Origin: Trachythela sp. YZ-2020
Taxonomy: Eukaryota; Cnidaria; Anthozoa; Malacalcyonacea; Clavulariidae
Length of the DNA: 64,000 bases
Assembly: GCA_016169945.1 (NCBI GenBank)
Contig: JADLSH010000318.1
Span: 434,001 to 498,000 of the forward strand
Reading direction: 5' to 3'
The notes under the pieces were generated by a model that ran no database searches, was not told the DNA's origin, and saw nothing but the letters and a program-made list of their open reading frames with translations. The first letter of the stretch is position 1. Each line of letters begins with the position of its first letter. Shown piece after piece: positions 1-10,691 of this stretch. The position numbers and the translations under genes are program-made.

Positions 1-376
1 ACGCTCGCCGAAATCTAGAGGGATATCAAAATATAGTTTTCGCTCAAAAGTTTCATCAACAAAAATCCTTCAACATTCCGTTCTATCTAGCACGATGCCC
101 AAAATTTTGAAAATCTTGAATACCTAGATTATATGTATTATCTATGATAATTAGATTATTAATTAGATAATTAGATATAATAATTATATGTATTATCTAT
201 AATAATTAGTTAATTAGATATAATAATTATAAGTATTATCTATAATAATTAGATTATAACCATTACAATTTTGTCTTATCTTGGGTTTGTCAAGATGTAA
301 TTCTTCGGAATTTGTTTTATCTTATATTTTTTTGAAATTGTCGGCTAGAAATGGATTTTGAATACTTAGTACTTAC
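1..376. other. Intronic AT-rich sequence at left edge
   Basis: This lies downstream of the last visible calcium-channel exon, whose donor follows position 377. It holds short imperfect repeats of AT-rich tetranucleotides (about 120-255). No exon of domain III was recognised in it. Confidence 0.4.
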
Positions 377-3300
377 TTGTTTTCAGGTCCAAATAAAAAG
401 AGCGACTTGGTCCGAATGATAGGAACATTCTTTTTCAGTTTGCGCACTTTTGATTTTCTTCCTTTCAAAGTTCGTACGACTGCCTGTCCCTCTGAACATC
501 TACGAGCACCTTCGCGATGAGACTGGTGAGGGTCTGGTTGTTGGGCCTCCACATTTTTATCATCACCAATTGCTTTCCGATATTTATTGATATTCTTCAT
601 TAAATTCTACAATTGAAGGACACATGTGTTACTGACATCTCGCTCTAAACAAGAAGGGAATAAATAATTTATCTAATGTGTTTACAACATTTGTCACCTC
701 ACCTTAGTCAATGCCTTTTTGGCTCGTCCATTTGAAGTAGACCTGTTAAAGGAAAAAATGTAGGGTTAAGGTTGGGGTTAAGGTTGGGGTTAAGGTTGGG
801 GTTAAGGTTGGGGTTAAGGTTGGGATTAAGGTTGGGATTAAGGTTGGGGTTATGTTATGGAAGTTTAAGGTTGGATTAGGTTAAATTTGGGGTAAAAGTT
901 AAGGTTTGGATGGGTTAAGGTAGAGTAAGGGTTAGGATTAGGGTTGAGGTAGAGATTAGGGTTAAGGTTACAGGGTTGGGGTTAAAATTCCGGATTAGGG
1001 TCAAGGTGAAGATTAAGGTTAGGGTTGGATATAGGGTTAAGGTTGGGCCTAGTATATAAAAGTCATGATCAAAGAGAAATATGTGTCCGGGAAAAAATGC
1101 ACCCCTATATTTCCTTACCCATTGACGCTATTTTCGCCGTCCACATCACCATTTGACTCCTCTGTCGAAGGATTAGCACTGGACGTCCACGATTTTACCA
1201 CTGCTAAAGTCTTAGTCACTTTACCAATATCTTGCCAATGTGATGTCCTGCGTTCACTCCCCCCTGGCTGATTATTTCTAGCTTCTCGTTCCCGTCTCTC
1301 GTTCTGCTCGTCCTCGGTCAGCACATGCGCATTAGCCAGGTTGTCCACAGCTATGGCTAAGAAGACATTGAGTAGGGTATCTGTGGTCAGAGCAGTTAAG
1401 GGAAAAAATACATGCTTGCCAACGAATGTTAATGCTTTAAATGTTAAATAGTCCGTCCATGCTTTGAATAGTCTGTTTTGGTTTTCTACTTGTTGTCTTG
1501 TTCCTATATTGGAAGTCCTTTTTGCCTGTCTTTGTCAGTGTTTAACGATTTAAGGACACATTGACTGTGTTTTATTTTACAGTATAATTCTTTGGAAACC
1601 GAAAATTATAAAATAGAACCTAGATGCTAATCATATAGTAGATTTTGGCATTTTACTCTATTTGCAGTTATCCGAGCAAGCGCCTTTCCTTGCGAAAAGA
1701 GTCAATCAACGCTCTACCCGAAGTCGTGGGTTTTCTCCAGGTACTCCGGTTTCCTCCCACAGGGAATGTTGACAGGGTGATTATAAACAGAAGTACATTT
1801 ATACATTATACATTATATACTTTCGGTCTATAACAAAAAAAGGATACAATTGCCAATTATAACCAAGAGAACAAAATATATACCAAACGCCAAGCCTTTA
1901 GCGTCATTTACGCCACCATAAGCATCGATACCATTGTACATAACTGAGTTCCAGTCCTCCCCGGTCAGAACCTAAATATCACCAAAGAGAACAATGTGCA
2001 TAATTACAAGTATTTAAAGTGAAATGTGACTGGAAAATTGTCTAAATTTACCTGAAACACGGCCAACATAGCGTTAGGAAAATCATCAAAATTTGTTCTT
2101 GGAGGTTCAGTGTCAGAAACAAACCTTGAAAATATGAAAAGTGTTATGAACACACACGCAATTCTCGATATGATATCCGGTGCACTCCAAGTTTCTTCAA
2201 ATTGAACAAACTACAGAATTGAACTTATGGGATGTTGGTAGTTTGACTTTTGCATCTGTGACCGCGCTTCGATATCCATTAAGGGACGGCCAATACTTCA
2301 CTGATAGAGCTATCTAGCTTAGTATAGGTTTCCTCAAGTAGTAGCACTGGATCAATATGAAATTACTCTTACTAGACCTCTAGAAAGAACAGTTTAGAAC
2401 TGATAGAGCTATCCAGTATGAATAAAGTCACTAAAACTGAACTCTCACTTACTTTCCTCCAAAGAACTGCATGCCCAACAAGGCAAATATGACGACGAAG
2501 AGAAATAATAAGAATATTAAACTAAGTATCGACTTGATGCTGCTGACCAGAGAGCGCACAAGATTTCGTAACGAGGACCAGTATGACGTCATTTTAAATA
2601 TTCTCAACAAGCGTAGACAACGAAGTACACTGATACCAAGTGGCTTTTGAATTATTAACTCGAATAAGCCAAATATTATCACCTGAAAATGGACAATATT
2701 TATTAACAACTCACCTACCCAGTTACCAAGCTATCTCAAATTGGTAAACGGAAAATATCCGATAATACAGACTTTACCGCATATCCATTCGTCGCAATTA
2801 GTTCAGTCGCAGGTATTTTATGAGAAACTTGAGTTTAAAGTTGACGAAATTCTATGCTAATTAAGATCATAAATATTCATGATTTGAGATAGTGCAATCA
2901 CTTACCACGAAATCGAAAGCATTGAACGTGGATCTGAAATACATTGATGGACCCAAACCATAAATTTTTAGCAACATTTCGATGAGAAAAATTGACAGAA
3001 ACACGATCTCTGCTCTATCTAAATGAACGTGAAAACATCGACGTTATAGGCTTCAGATAAGATCCGGACTTGCAGAGCGAAAGCTTGTTGAAGTAAACAT
3101 GGTGTTTATACAAAAAGAAAACAATTCAAACCTACAAACAGGCAATCATACAAAACTTACTTTGAAAATCAGTGAGCCATTGTGGCTGGTTGTAATGTTC
3201 AGTAGCCAAGCTAACGGTGTTTAACAAAACAACAATCACAACTGCCCAAAAGAATCCCTCGTGTTTGACCAGGCGCCGGACACGAATTCTCATTAGTCTT

Positions 3301-6300
3301 TCTTTTAAACGAAACTTTGGAAAACGTTTGTGCCTAAAAAACAATGTATGGATTCATGGATTTTGCACAAAGTCTAAAAGCTAAACTCTATTTAAACTGG
3401 GTCAAGCAATTGGTCCCGTATTAAGCCCTGGTTAAACGAGAATGATAGTCAATGACTCTCATCCACCATCTTCAACTCTCATCGTGATGCGAATCTTTCC
3501 TCGTTTGACCGGTACGCGTGGTAATATCCAGACCTCTCTCATGCAACTCTTGTTCTCGTTCGACCGGGGCATGAGTTGATGAAACTCTCGTGTAAACTCT
3601 CGATAGGTAATATCCAGACCTCTCTCATGGCTTTATTATTACGATTATTATTACGGTTACATGCTCGTAATGCGCCATGTATAAAGCGTAGTGAAATGCG
3701 TCATTACAATAATCGTAAAAATAAAGCCTCTGCGGAGGAGAGAGTCTTATCCTCGTTTGACGAAGGCTTAACAACGAACACAAAAGTCAACAAACAATGA
3801 TATTACCTTTCAGCTAAATTAAGTCTCGGCACTTCACCTCCGTCTACCGCTAAGACATTGATTGGATTAAATACAAAATCTGCGGGAATTGGTTCTGTTT
3901 CACCTTCTTGTCTGCTAACTAAATCTTCCACTATTATCTCCTCTAGAAACAAATAAACATAGTAAGAAGGCAAAAGACTGTTCAACATATCCAGCGCCAT
4001 TTTAACCTGGCAGCTCGCACAACTGAATCAACTTCATATTTACCTGCTTTTGATATCCACTCCAAATACTGTTCAACCTCACGGTTCACTTTTTGCTCTC
4101 TTCTCAACTTAAAGAAATTTCTTCGCGTTTCCACTCTTTCTCTCTCTTTTGCAAATTCTCTGCAAGATATTTAAAATGTAGAATGTTGTAAGTAATACAA
4201 GGATATCCACTGGTTTTAATGTCAAGAACTAGACAAAGTTCCGAAATATTACCCACCCGAACCGACACGATCTCGAAGCTCAGTTGGTATAGAGCATTGG
4301 TCTAGCAAACCAATCTAAAGTTCTCAGGTTCTATTCCCACCGCGGTCAAGCAATTTTTCAGCTTGTCCGGTGTGGAACGACTCGGAGCAGGGCCTTTTTT
4401 AACTAATGCACTGGGGGGGCAAATGCCCCCAGGCCCATGTTGCCCCCAGTCAACTTTGCCCCAGTGCCCCCAGTCAACTGTTTGCCCCCAGTGAAGGTCC
4501 CTTGTGTGCAAAAAGCAAACTTTATAATTTTGAGGAAAATTACGGTATTATCACAACCAAAACAGGGATCGGTTTACATATTTTAGATAAAAAATAGGAA
4601 TATGTTGTATAGTCCGGAAAAATTTTTTTTAGTGTTTTCGTGATTACTAAACATTCACGAGGCAGGATTTCACTTGTGATAGTTACTGCTAGTTCTTACC
4701 CGCTCAAAACACCAAGGACAAGATTCAGCATGAAGAATGATCCAATTAATATAAGCGAAACATAATATATTGTATAAAAATAACTGTTGCTATCTGCAGC
4801 GTAAAATGTCTAAAACATAAAGATAAAGTATAAGAAAAATAGAATATTATAAATAAAGTCAGCTAGTAACACTGGAAAAATGAGGGATCGTTCTTACTGA
4901 ACCTCTAGGAAGAACAGTTTAGGACTGATAGAGCTATCCAGTATAAATAAAGTTAGTTTAGTTTAGGTTTTTACTCCTGCAGTAACACTGGGTCAATAAT
5001 GGATGGCCCTTACTGGACCTCTAGGAAGAACAGTTTAGAACTGATAGAGCTATCCAGTATCAATAAAGTTAGTTTAGTTTAGGTTTCCTCCTGCAGTAAC
5101 ACTGGGTCAATAACGCATGGATCTTACTGGACCTCTAGGAAGAACAGTTTAGAACTGCATGATAGAGCTATCCAGTATCAATAAAGTTAGTTTAGTTCCA
5201 TATACAAGTCAAACATACCGAGTACATTATGTCAGTCCATCCCTCCATAGTAATACATTGTGATACAGTGAGTATAGCCAACACAATGTTATCAAATGTG
5301 CTGATCCCTTTATTCGGGCCAACCCAATATTCTTTACATATCTCGTTGTTTGATGAATTACATTGCCGACCTGTGAACATTCCTCTTGATTCGTAGTCAC
5401 ATGGTTGGACTGTCGCACCCACAGGGATTGGTTCACCTAATACATGAATAATAGAGGGTAGTGACACAGTGGTTACTACATGTATCTTTCACCTCTTTGA
5501 TCGGGGTTCGATTCCTGCAATATCAGTTGTCTGACTATAATTCCACCTCGGCCGGTCTCATGTAAAAAGAGTGTTTGACACCATACTCTCTCTTTGTCTT
5601 CTCTTTACCTCATCCCATCTTATTTCTCTGCCCCTACCTTGCCCACCTCCATTGCCCATCACGTATCTCACCTGTATCGTTGTTGAAGCAAGTTGCATGA
5701 AATTTATTAACAAGGAATGATAATCCAACTGTAGCGTAAATCACAATGACAAACATGGTGAGGACAAGAACTTGAAGTAGAGGAACCATCGCGCGGATTA
5801 TTGATTTCATTACAACTTGTAAACCTATAGTGAAATATAACAGGGTTTTGACGGATGTGGTTAGGTCATAAAAGGCTAGTACATGTTCGTCAATGTGAGC
5901 ACACATTCAAGAACTTTTGGTTGTGCGTTGACTGACTCTTTTCACATGAATGTCTTGAGTCCGCAGCGAGAATCGAGGTGAACGGCGCTTGCTCTGACGA
6001 CTGCGCGTCTGCGCCACCTATGATGCCCCTTAACTGTTGACCTGATGTTGTATCGAACTCATTTTACTAGCGTTGCAGTTCTCTTGTGTTTTCACCATTT
6101 TACAGATGCGTGCTAAAATTCGCCTTTTGCTATCTTGTACACACCATCTTAGAATTATGTTTCTATTTTAGATTTTATTAGAATCAGGGCAAGTTATTAC
6201 GGAGAGTTTTTGCAATTGAAAATTGGAAAAGGAGTTACTGAATTCCACAGTGTCACAACTATATGAAAATTAAGGTATCGACCGTATCGTTCTTTGATTG

Positions 6301-9300
6301 ATTATTAATTGTAGTTTTGAAAAGTGTTTTGTGTTTTCCAGTTTAAGCTTTAATAGCCGGGAAAATGCCCTACGTTTAGGAGTTAAGCAGCTTATGCAGT
6401 CTCGCAAATTCTTGAAGGGCGTGCACAACGCTATAAATATGATATGATGTTCACTATACTCGTGCTTACTTGGAGTACCAGACACCAACTTGAGCGGCCG
6501 CAGGACACGGACAGCTCGTAACGGTTTGACATCACCAAAACTATCATTCCCAAATTGCTTTAAACTGATAAACCTGTATAGAGAAACATAAATATAACAC
6601 ATACCAGGGCTCGAAATAGAGAAAAAATATGGCTGACAGTCAAAAAATTTTTGGCAGGTCAAATTAATTTTCGCCTGCCATTTTATTTTGACTTGGCAGT
6701 TCAACATTTTTTTCGCCTGCCATCTCTCAAATATGGCCTGCTTTTGGCCATCGGCAGGCCGCTATTTCGGGCCCTGACACATACGTATCTCAATATTTAG
6801 ATTGCACTCCAGTTACATCACGAGATCACCGCATTAGTATTATAAAATATTTGTCGGGAAAGTATTTGCGGATCTTTTAGTTGTCACTACAGCTATATGT
6901 AGAGATCAGCGGTACTGAGTATGATTGTGCTGTACTTATACAGCACAAACAGTTTTCTGCATGCCCTGTGTTTATATTACACGAAGAACATCGTCAAATA
7001 ATATTTCTCAACAATATATTTCTCTAAAAATCATGATTGTTGAATTTAGGTAGGTTTAATATTGGACCAAGACCTTGTTCATTCGCGCTCATATTTTCGG
7101 TGGAAGTAAGGGCCAATATATGTTACATTTCTGACACAGAGCGATATTTACTTTTATTTTTCTTGATAAACATGTCCAGAAGGTAACAATGAAATGAATG
7201 AGAATGATAATATCGGTGGAGTGAAACGCGGGCCATGTTCACTGTTTTTCTGTGCGTACATTTCTACATAACATGGCTTTGTGCAGAAATTGCGTTGCAA
7301 AGGATTTCCGCAGTAAATGAATGCACAGTCTATGCGTTATTATTGTGCAAAAACACGGATGCAGCTTGCATAATATTTTTCCACCACAGCGGGAGATTAC
7401 CCCCACATCGTATGTATGAAACACAGCCGTTTTTACCCTGTAAACAATGTCATTGTGTGTTTTTCATTAGAGCATGCATATAAGCGCGGTTTAAATGCGG
7501 TTAGTTAGGCTAGATCAACATTTTTTTGACAGCACATCATCTAAGATTTATCATCAACATGAGTATATTGATCCTATCATATAAAATCAATCTTTCGTTT
7601 TCCTGGTGTCGACATTATTTGGAGAACTTTACTCAATATATATGTAACTGATCTATTTGAGTACAAATCCCACCATGATCAAGTTGTTTTCTGCTTGCCT
7701 GGTGTGGACATCAATTAGAGAACATCACCCAATATATATAATCTACTTGAGTGCAAATCCCACCATTATCAAGTAGTTTTCTACTTGCCTGGTGTGGACA
7801 ACACTTGGAGAACATCACATATATAATAGTATATATAATCTACTTGAGTACAAATCCCACATCTTGTCAACAAGATGTGTTCGCAACAGATTGGTAGCAA
7901 GTGGTTACAAGGTTGTCATTTTATCAAGTTGCTACAAGGTTGTCACCCACAACTTGTTAACAAGTTGATGAATTGCAGGACGATAACACGTTGTTGGAAC
8001 AACTTGTAACAAGTCCGTTGAATCAATAACCTTGTAGCAAGTTGTCAACAAGCCGTTGACAACTTGTTAACAAGCTGAGAACAAGCAGTGCGAACACATC
8101 CTGATAACAAGTTGTTGAAACAGCATTGGTACAAGTCTGCTGCAGGTTCGTTACAACTTGTGCGTTTTTACGTGTGCACAAAGTACAAATCCAGTCATGA
8201 TTACCCGCTTACCCAGTTATTACCCGCTTACCCAGTTATTACCCGCTTACCCAGTTATTACCCGCTTACCCAGTTATTACCCGCTTACCCAGTTATTACA
8301 ACAATAAAATCCAATATGTTCCACCCATTACGCAGGTATGACCCCGGGTGTAGCACGAACCCAAGGGCGATAATTTTTAAAACAGCTTCGATGGTGAAAA
8401 TGACCAAAAAGAATATCTCTGATTGTTCCTAAAATTGAAAAAACGCGAAAATTAAGACTAGCAAGAGGTCTCGCACACGCGCATGTTGTACGATAATTTA
8501 TCTTCAATTACATTACATGTATGCATCCTCTAGTTAAATGCCGAACAGAACGGTTTAAGAAAAGTTATATACCTTATGCCATTCAGTATTATTCTTAAAT
8601 TATTCTATTGTACATAACATGTATTTTTAAAATCTTTAAATATTCGTATATTTTTTTAACTGAATGATAACGTAATTCAGTTTGCTTCTGCAACTGCAAA
8701 TTTTTCAATAAAGCCTTAATAATACATAAGCGTTTAAGACAAGTAATCCACCCATTTGTTGACATGAAAATGACCGAAAATTACAAGGGTATATATACAG
8801 TAAATGGGAATTAGATAGCATCACAGAGCTTAATATCTCATTTGTATGAGAAATAAGCGAGATAGCAGCATAATAATAATATAGGCATAACTAGAAGGTG
8901 CTTGTCGGTCTGAGCTTCCTGAAGAAGATGAAGAAAACTTCGATATTGCAAGCGAAGGCGTTTCGTTAGAATACTTTCTTTCTTCGTTGGACTACGAAAT
9001 GCTAATTTTCAGGCAGTTCAGGCACAAACCAGCTTATTGAAAGATATACTACCATCATTGGACCCGTACACTTGACATTAACTAGGAGGGTACAACAGTA
9101 ATAAAATTACTATGCGTATATAACGTGCACATAAACTTAGAGCGTTTCAACTTGATAAAAGTTTATCTTTCGATTGCTCCAAAAAGCTGTCGTATTTTAA
9201 ATGCATATTAGCACTTATAACCAATTTATCGCGTTAAAATGAAATGGAAGCAAAAGATGGCCAGAATAATGTCATTGTTTACGTGTCGTGGTATTTGAGT

Positions 9301-10691
9301 GCTTGCATGCATCATATCGAACTGACAGCCGATGTCGGTTCATTGGTTCAGTCATCGGCAGTTTGAAACGCGGTTACCCAAACACTTAATGTGGACTTCA
9401 ACAACTGCCAAAAAGACCACAAATGGGCAAACATGACTTCTTTTATGATATTCAGCGAAACAATATTCACTAACTCTAGTTTCTAAGCATTGCGAATATG
9501 GAATCCATTCTCTTTTTATATAGTTCAGTGGTTAAAACGATTATCGATATCTCGAACGTGGGGATCCATGCAGTGTGTTGGTAGTATTATATATACAATA
9601 AGCTGCCGTGGTTTGTGTCTGAACTACTTGAAAAAGATTAAAAACACTTCGACGATTTGCCGGAGCGAAGGTCTTCTTCAGGAGGTTGGCTGCATCGAAA
9701 CATATAGAAGTGTTCAACTCTTTTTCAGTTAGTTGAGACACAAACAAAGGCAGCTTATTGTAGAATACTACCTATACATACACTGGGGGCGCAGTGATGC
9801 ATGCTTAATCTCAAAACTCGTGACACACATGAGCAAGCATTATGATATATATATATATGCACTAACCAGTTCGTCGCTTATTGAATTTTTATCATTATTG
9901 GGTAAAGGTGCATCTAACGCCAACACCACACAATTTGCAATAATAGTGGTGAGAATAAAAATATCAAATGCTGTAGGAAAAGTTAAGGAAATCTAACAAA
10001 ATATATATGCAATACTACAAGTCATAATGACTCAGGAACACCAGCTAAGGTCAGAGACAAACAAAACATAGGAGCGAATATATAATAAGGCTCCGAGTTC
10101 ACACGGGTCTGGATGAATTCAAACAGTGCTCAAATTTTCACAATTTCACCTTGACCTATCCTCACATAGGACGCAGGAAAGTGGACACATTCGAGCACAG
10201 CTAACCGCGTGAACAAGTGGAACCGTCTGCGCTTCGGAAATTCATCCGGTATCGTGGGAACATAGGCTAAAATATATGCAAAACCCTGACAATGATATTT
10301 GTGTAGATATAAATATGATCGCGATGTTTTTATTAGGATTTAAACCGCCAAGGATTATAGATACACTCCCCCAAAACTGATATAGGGATTTAAATTGTGA
10401 TTGAACTTGCTATAATGCTATCCATATCTCTAACGCATAAAATATTTAAAAGACAAACTTAGTGCTGTGCTAGTCTGAACAAACTAAGGTGTACAACATT
10501 ATATTTAAGTTGATATAAAAAGGATATCTAGATTCCACGATAAACTTCGCAGCTCGACGTAGACAATTCTGCTCCGACAGGCAAAATACCGAGTAGTTTC
10601 CTTCTCTTGTTGGCACCAAGGTTCCACGTATTTTTGGCTGGACATCTTTCGTATTCAGCTTGACCTCACGTCCTTCATTTGAGCTGGCCAT
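377..10691 (-). CDS. Voltage-gated calcium channel alpha1 subunit, Cav2-like (5' half; 3' part beyond left edge)
   Basis: Pore-forming subunit of a high-voltage-activated Ca2+ channel in the plasma membrane. Seventeen exons were placed: 10528-10691 (ATG at 10691), 9867-9972, 8289-8428, 6470-6573, 5672-5824, 5219-5436, 4700-4809, 4044-4159, 3807-3942, 3161-3333, 2906-3018, 2453-2682, 2052-2124, 1848-1971, 1119-1380, 703-742 and 377-606; reading phase was followed across most junctions. Visible motifs: domain I S1 ([13 protein letters not shown]), S4 ([15 protein letters not shown]), pore TMEGWTD; domain II S4-S5 ([15 protein letters not shown]), pore LTGEDWN, S6 [11 protein letters not shown]. 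Both visible pore loops carry the selectivity glutamate. The I-II loop has a beta-subunit interaction site ending EQYLEWI after KLRR, which with DNLANA and TEDEQ favours Cav2 over Cav1. Exon 17 ends in the loop before domain III ([11 protein letters not shown]); domains III and IV are absent from the window. Two introns are U12-type. Which Cav2 paralogue this is cannot be decided here. Confidence 0.93.
755..1062 (+). repeat. Degenerate telomere-like (GGGTTA-type) array in channel intron 16
   Basis: Twelve-base units such as GGTTGGGGTTAA repeat, then degrade into GGTTAGGGTTA-like variants until about 1050. Its right flank (ATCAAAGAGAAATAT, near 1068) recurs beside a similar GGGTTAGGGTC tract at 35600-35655, so the array is probably part of a dispersed element and not a relic chromosome end. 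Confidence 0.75.
1381..1847 (-). other. U12-type GT-AG intron between pore II and S6 II exons of the calcium channel
   Basis: On the minus strand the intron opens with GTATCCTTTTTT, matching the U12 donor consensus RTATCCTTT. It closes with a CCCTTAAC branch-site match shortly before CAG. Joining 1848 to 1380 restores the family sequence [17 protein letters not shown] exactly, which confirms the boundaries. Confidence 0.82.
2285..2432 (+). mobile_element. SINE 3'-tail copy
   Basis: This carries the tail shared by many loci in the window: TTACTGGACCTCTAGGAAGA followed by an ACAGTTTAGAACTGATAGAGC segment and ATCCAGTAT then an AATAAAGT-like end. It lacks the tRNA-like head, so it is a 5'-truncated copy. 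It lies in a calcium-channel intron. Confidence 0.6.
3425..3767. mobile_element. TTAA-flanked MITE (piggyBac-like target site)
   Basis: TTAA occurs on both sides (3421-3424 and 3768-3771). The ends are imperfect inverted repeats: GCCCTGGTTAAACGAG on the left and the complement of CTCGTTTGACGAAGGC on the right. The interior repeats CTCGTTTGACCGG-like motifs and CCAGACCTCTCTCATG twice. No transposase ORF; non-autonomous. Confidence 0.6.
4270..4375 (+). mobile_element. tRNA-derived SINE head (tRNA-Ala-like)
   Basis: It contains GCTCAGTTGGTATAGAGC (A-box region), an anticodon-arm-like TTGGTCTAGCAAACCAA with AGC in the loop, and GGTTCTATTCCC (B-box). It is followed by GTCAAGCAATTTTTCAGC and CCGGTGTGGA, pieces of which recur near 7600-7860 and 31095. 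A degenerate acceptor stem argues against a functional tRNA gene. Confidence 0.6.
4862..5195 (+). mobile_element. Three tandem SINE-tail copies beside channel exon 6
   Basis: Three consecutive copies (about 4865-4960, 4970-5075 and 5080-5195) each contain CTTACTGGACCTCTAGGAAG, a GATAGAGC segment and an AATAAAGTTAGTTTAGTT tail. The block ends about 25 bases from the exon 5219-5436 donor. Confidence 0.7.
5462..5575 (+). mobile_element. tRNA-derived SINE head copy
   Basis: GACACAGTGGTTACTACATG (A-box-like) and GGGGTTCGATTCCTGCAAT (B-box-like) are 40-60 bases apart, followed by the family's GTCTGACTATAATTCCACCT body. It lies just upstream of calcium-channel exon 6, in the intron. Confidence 0.65.
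6605..6776. mobile_element. hAT-type MITE, 172 bp
   Basis: Terminal inverted repeats are CAGGGCTCGAAATAG and its near complement CTATTTCGGGCCCTG. An exact 8-bp duplication ACACATAC flanks it (6597-6604 and 6777-6784). The interior repeats a GCCTGCCAT motif. It sits in channel intron 3, close to the S4 exon at 6470-6573. Confidence 0.9.
7120..7340. mobile_element. MITE copy related to the element at 28540-28835
   Basis: It shares GACACAGAGCGAT, CATGTCCAGAAGG, GTGAAACGCG.GCCATGTTCA and TTTCTGTGCGTACATTTCTA with the copy at 28540-28835. It lies in channel intron 3. Confidence 0.65.
7560..7862 (+). repeat. Three diverged tandem copies of a SINE-like tail
   Basis: Segments starting near 7590, 7665 and 7745 each carry TTTTCTGCTTGCCTGGTGTG or a close variant, followed by GGAGAAC and ATATATAATCTACTTGAGT. 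Spacing is about 80-100 bases. No coding potential is seen. Confidence 0.55.
7860..8112. mobile_element. Palindrome-rich element built of AACAAGTTGTT-type motifs
   Basis: The ends mirror each other: CACATCTTGTCAACAAG.TGTG then TTCGCA on the left, and TGCGAACACATCCTGATAACA on the right. The interior is dominated by ACAACTTGTTAACAAG-like repeats. It is probably a foldback-type MITE in channel intron 3. Confidence 0.5.
8200..8294 (-). repeat. 19-bp minisatellite copying the 5' splice site of channel exon 3
   Basis: Five perfect 19-bp units read on the coding strand as AACTGGGTAAGCGGGTAAT. The first unit includes the last bases of exon 8289-8428 (ACTGG) and its donor GTAAGC. Each later unit therefore presents another ACTGG|GTAAGC. 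The true junction is fixed because ACTGG joined to the next exon's G TTT restores reading frame and homology (VVITGFISL). Confidence 0.9.
9490..9790. repeat. Dispersed repeat (GTAGTATTCTACAATAAGCTG family)
   Basis: It contains ATACAATAAGCTGCCGTGG and, inverted, GGCAGCTTATTGTAGAATAC. The same modules recur at 42425-42540, 56400-56480, 56700-56850 and, partly, 62480-62600. Interspersed GACGATTTGCCGGAGCGAAG-type motifs are also shared within the family. No ORF of significance is seen. Confidence 0.5.
9973..10527 (-). other. U12-type AT-AC intron 1 of the calcium channel
   Basis: On the minus strand exon 1 ends CT AG, followed by ATATCCTTTTT, a perfect AT-AC minor-class donor. The 3' end shows TTCCTTAAC, the U12 branch-site consensus, then TTTTCCTAC as the terminal AC. 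Joining 10528 to 9972 gives AG|A GCA TTT GAT (R A F D) in frame, leading into S1. No GT-AG alternative preserves the frame here. Confidence 0.9.

Noticed and set aside
755..1062. Chromosome end or telomere fusion
   Set aside because: Repeats are degenerate, lie within an intron with coding exons on both sides and share a dispersed flank with 35590-35655.
4270..4345. Possible functional tRNA-Ala (AGC) gene
   Set aside because: A- and B-box-like segments are present but the acceptor stem is degenerate and the downstream sequence is a repeated SINE tail.
4389..4500. Left end CAGGGCCTTTTTTAACTAAT of a hAT MITE
   Set aside because: It resembles the 20403 element end, but no matching right end or target duplication was found, so it is at most a fragment.
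8088..8432. Plus-strand ORF with repeated [13 protein letters not shown] peptide
   Set aside because: It runs through the 19-bp minisatellite and the antisense of calcium-channel exon 3.
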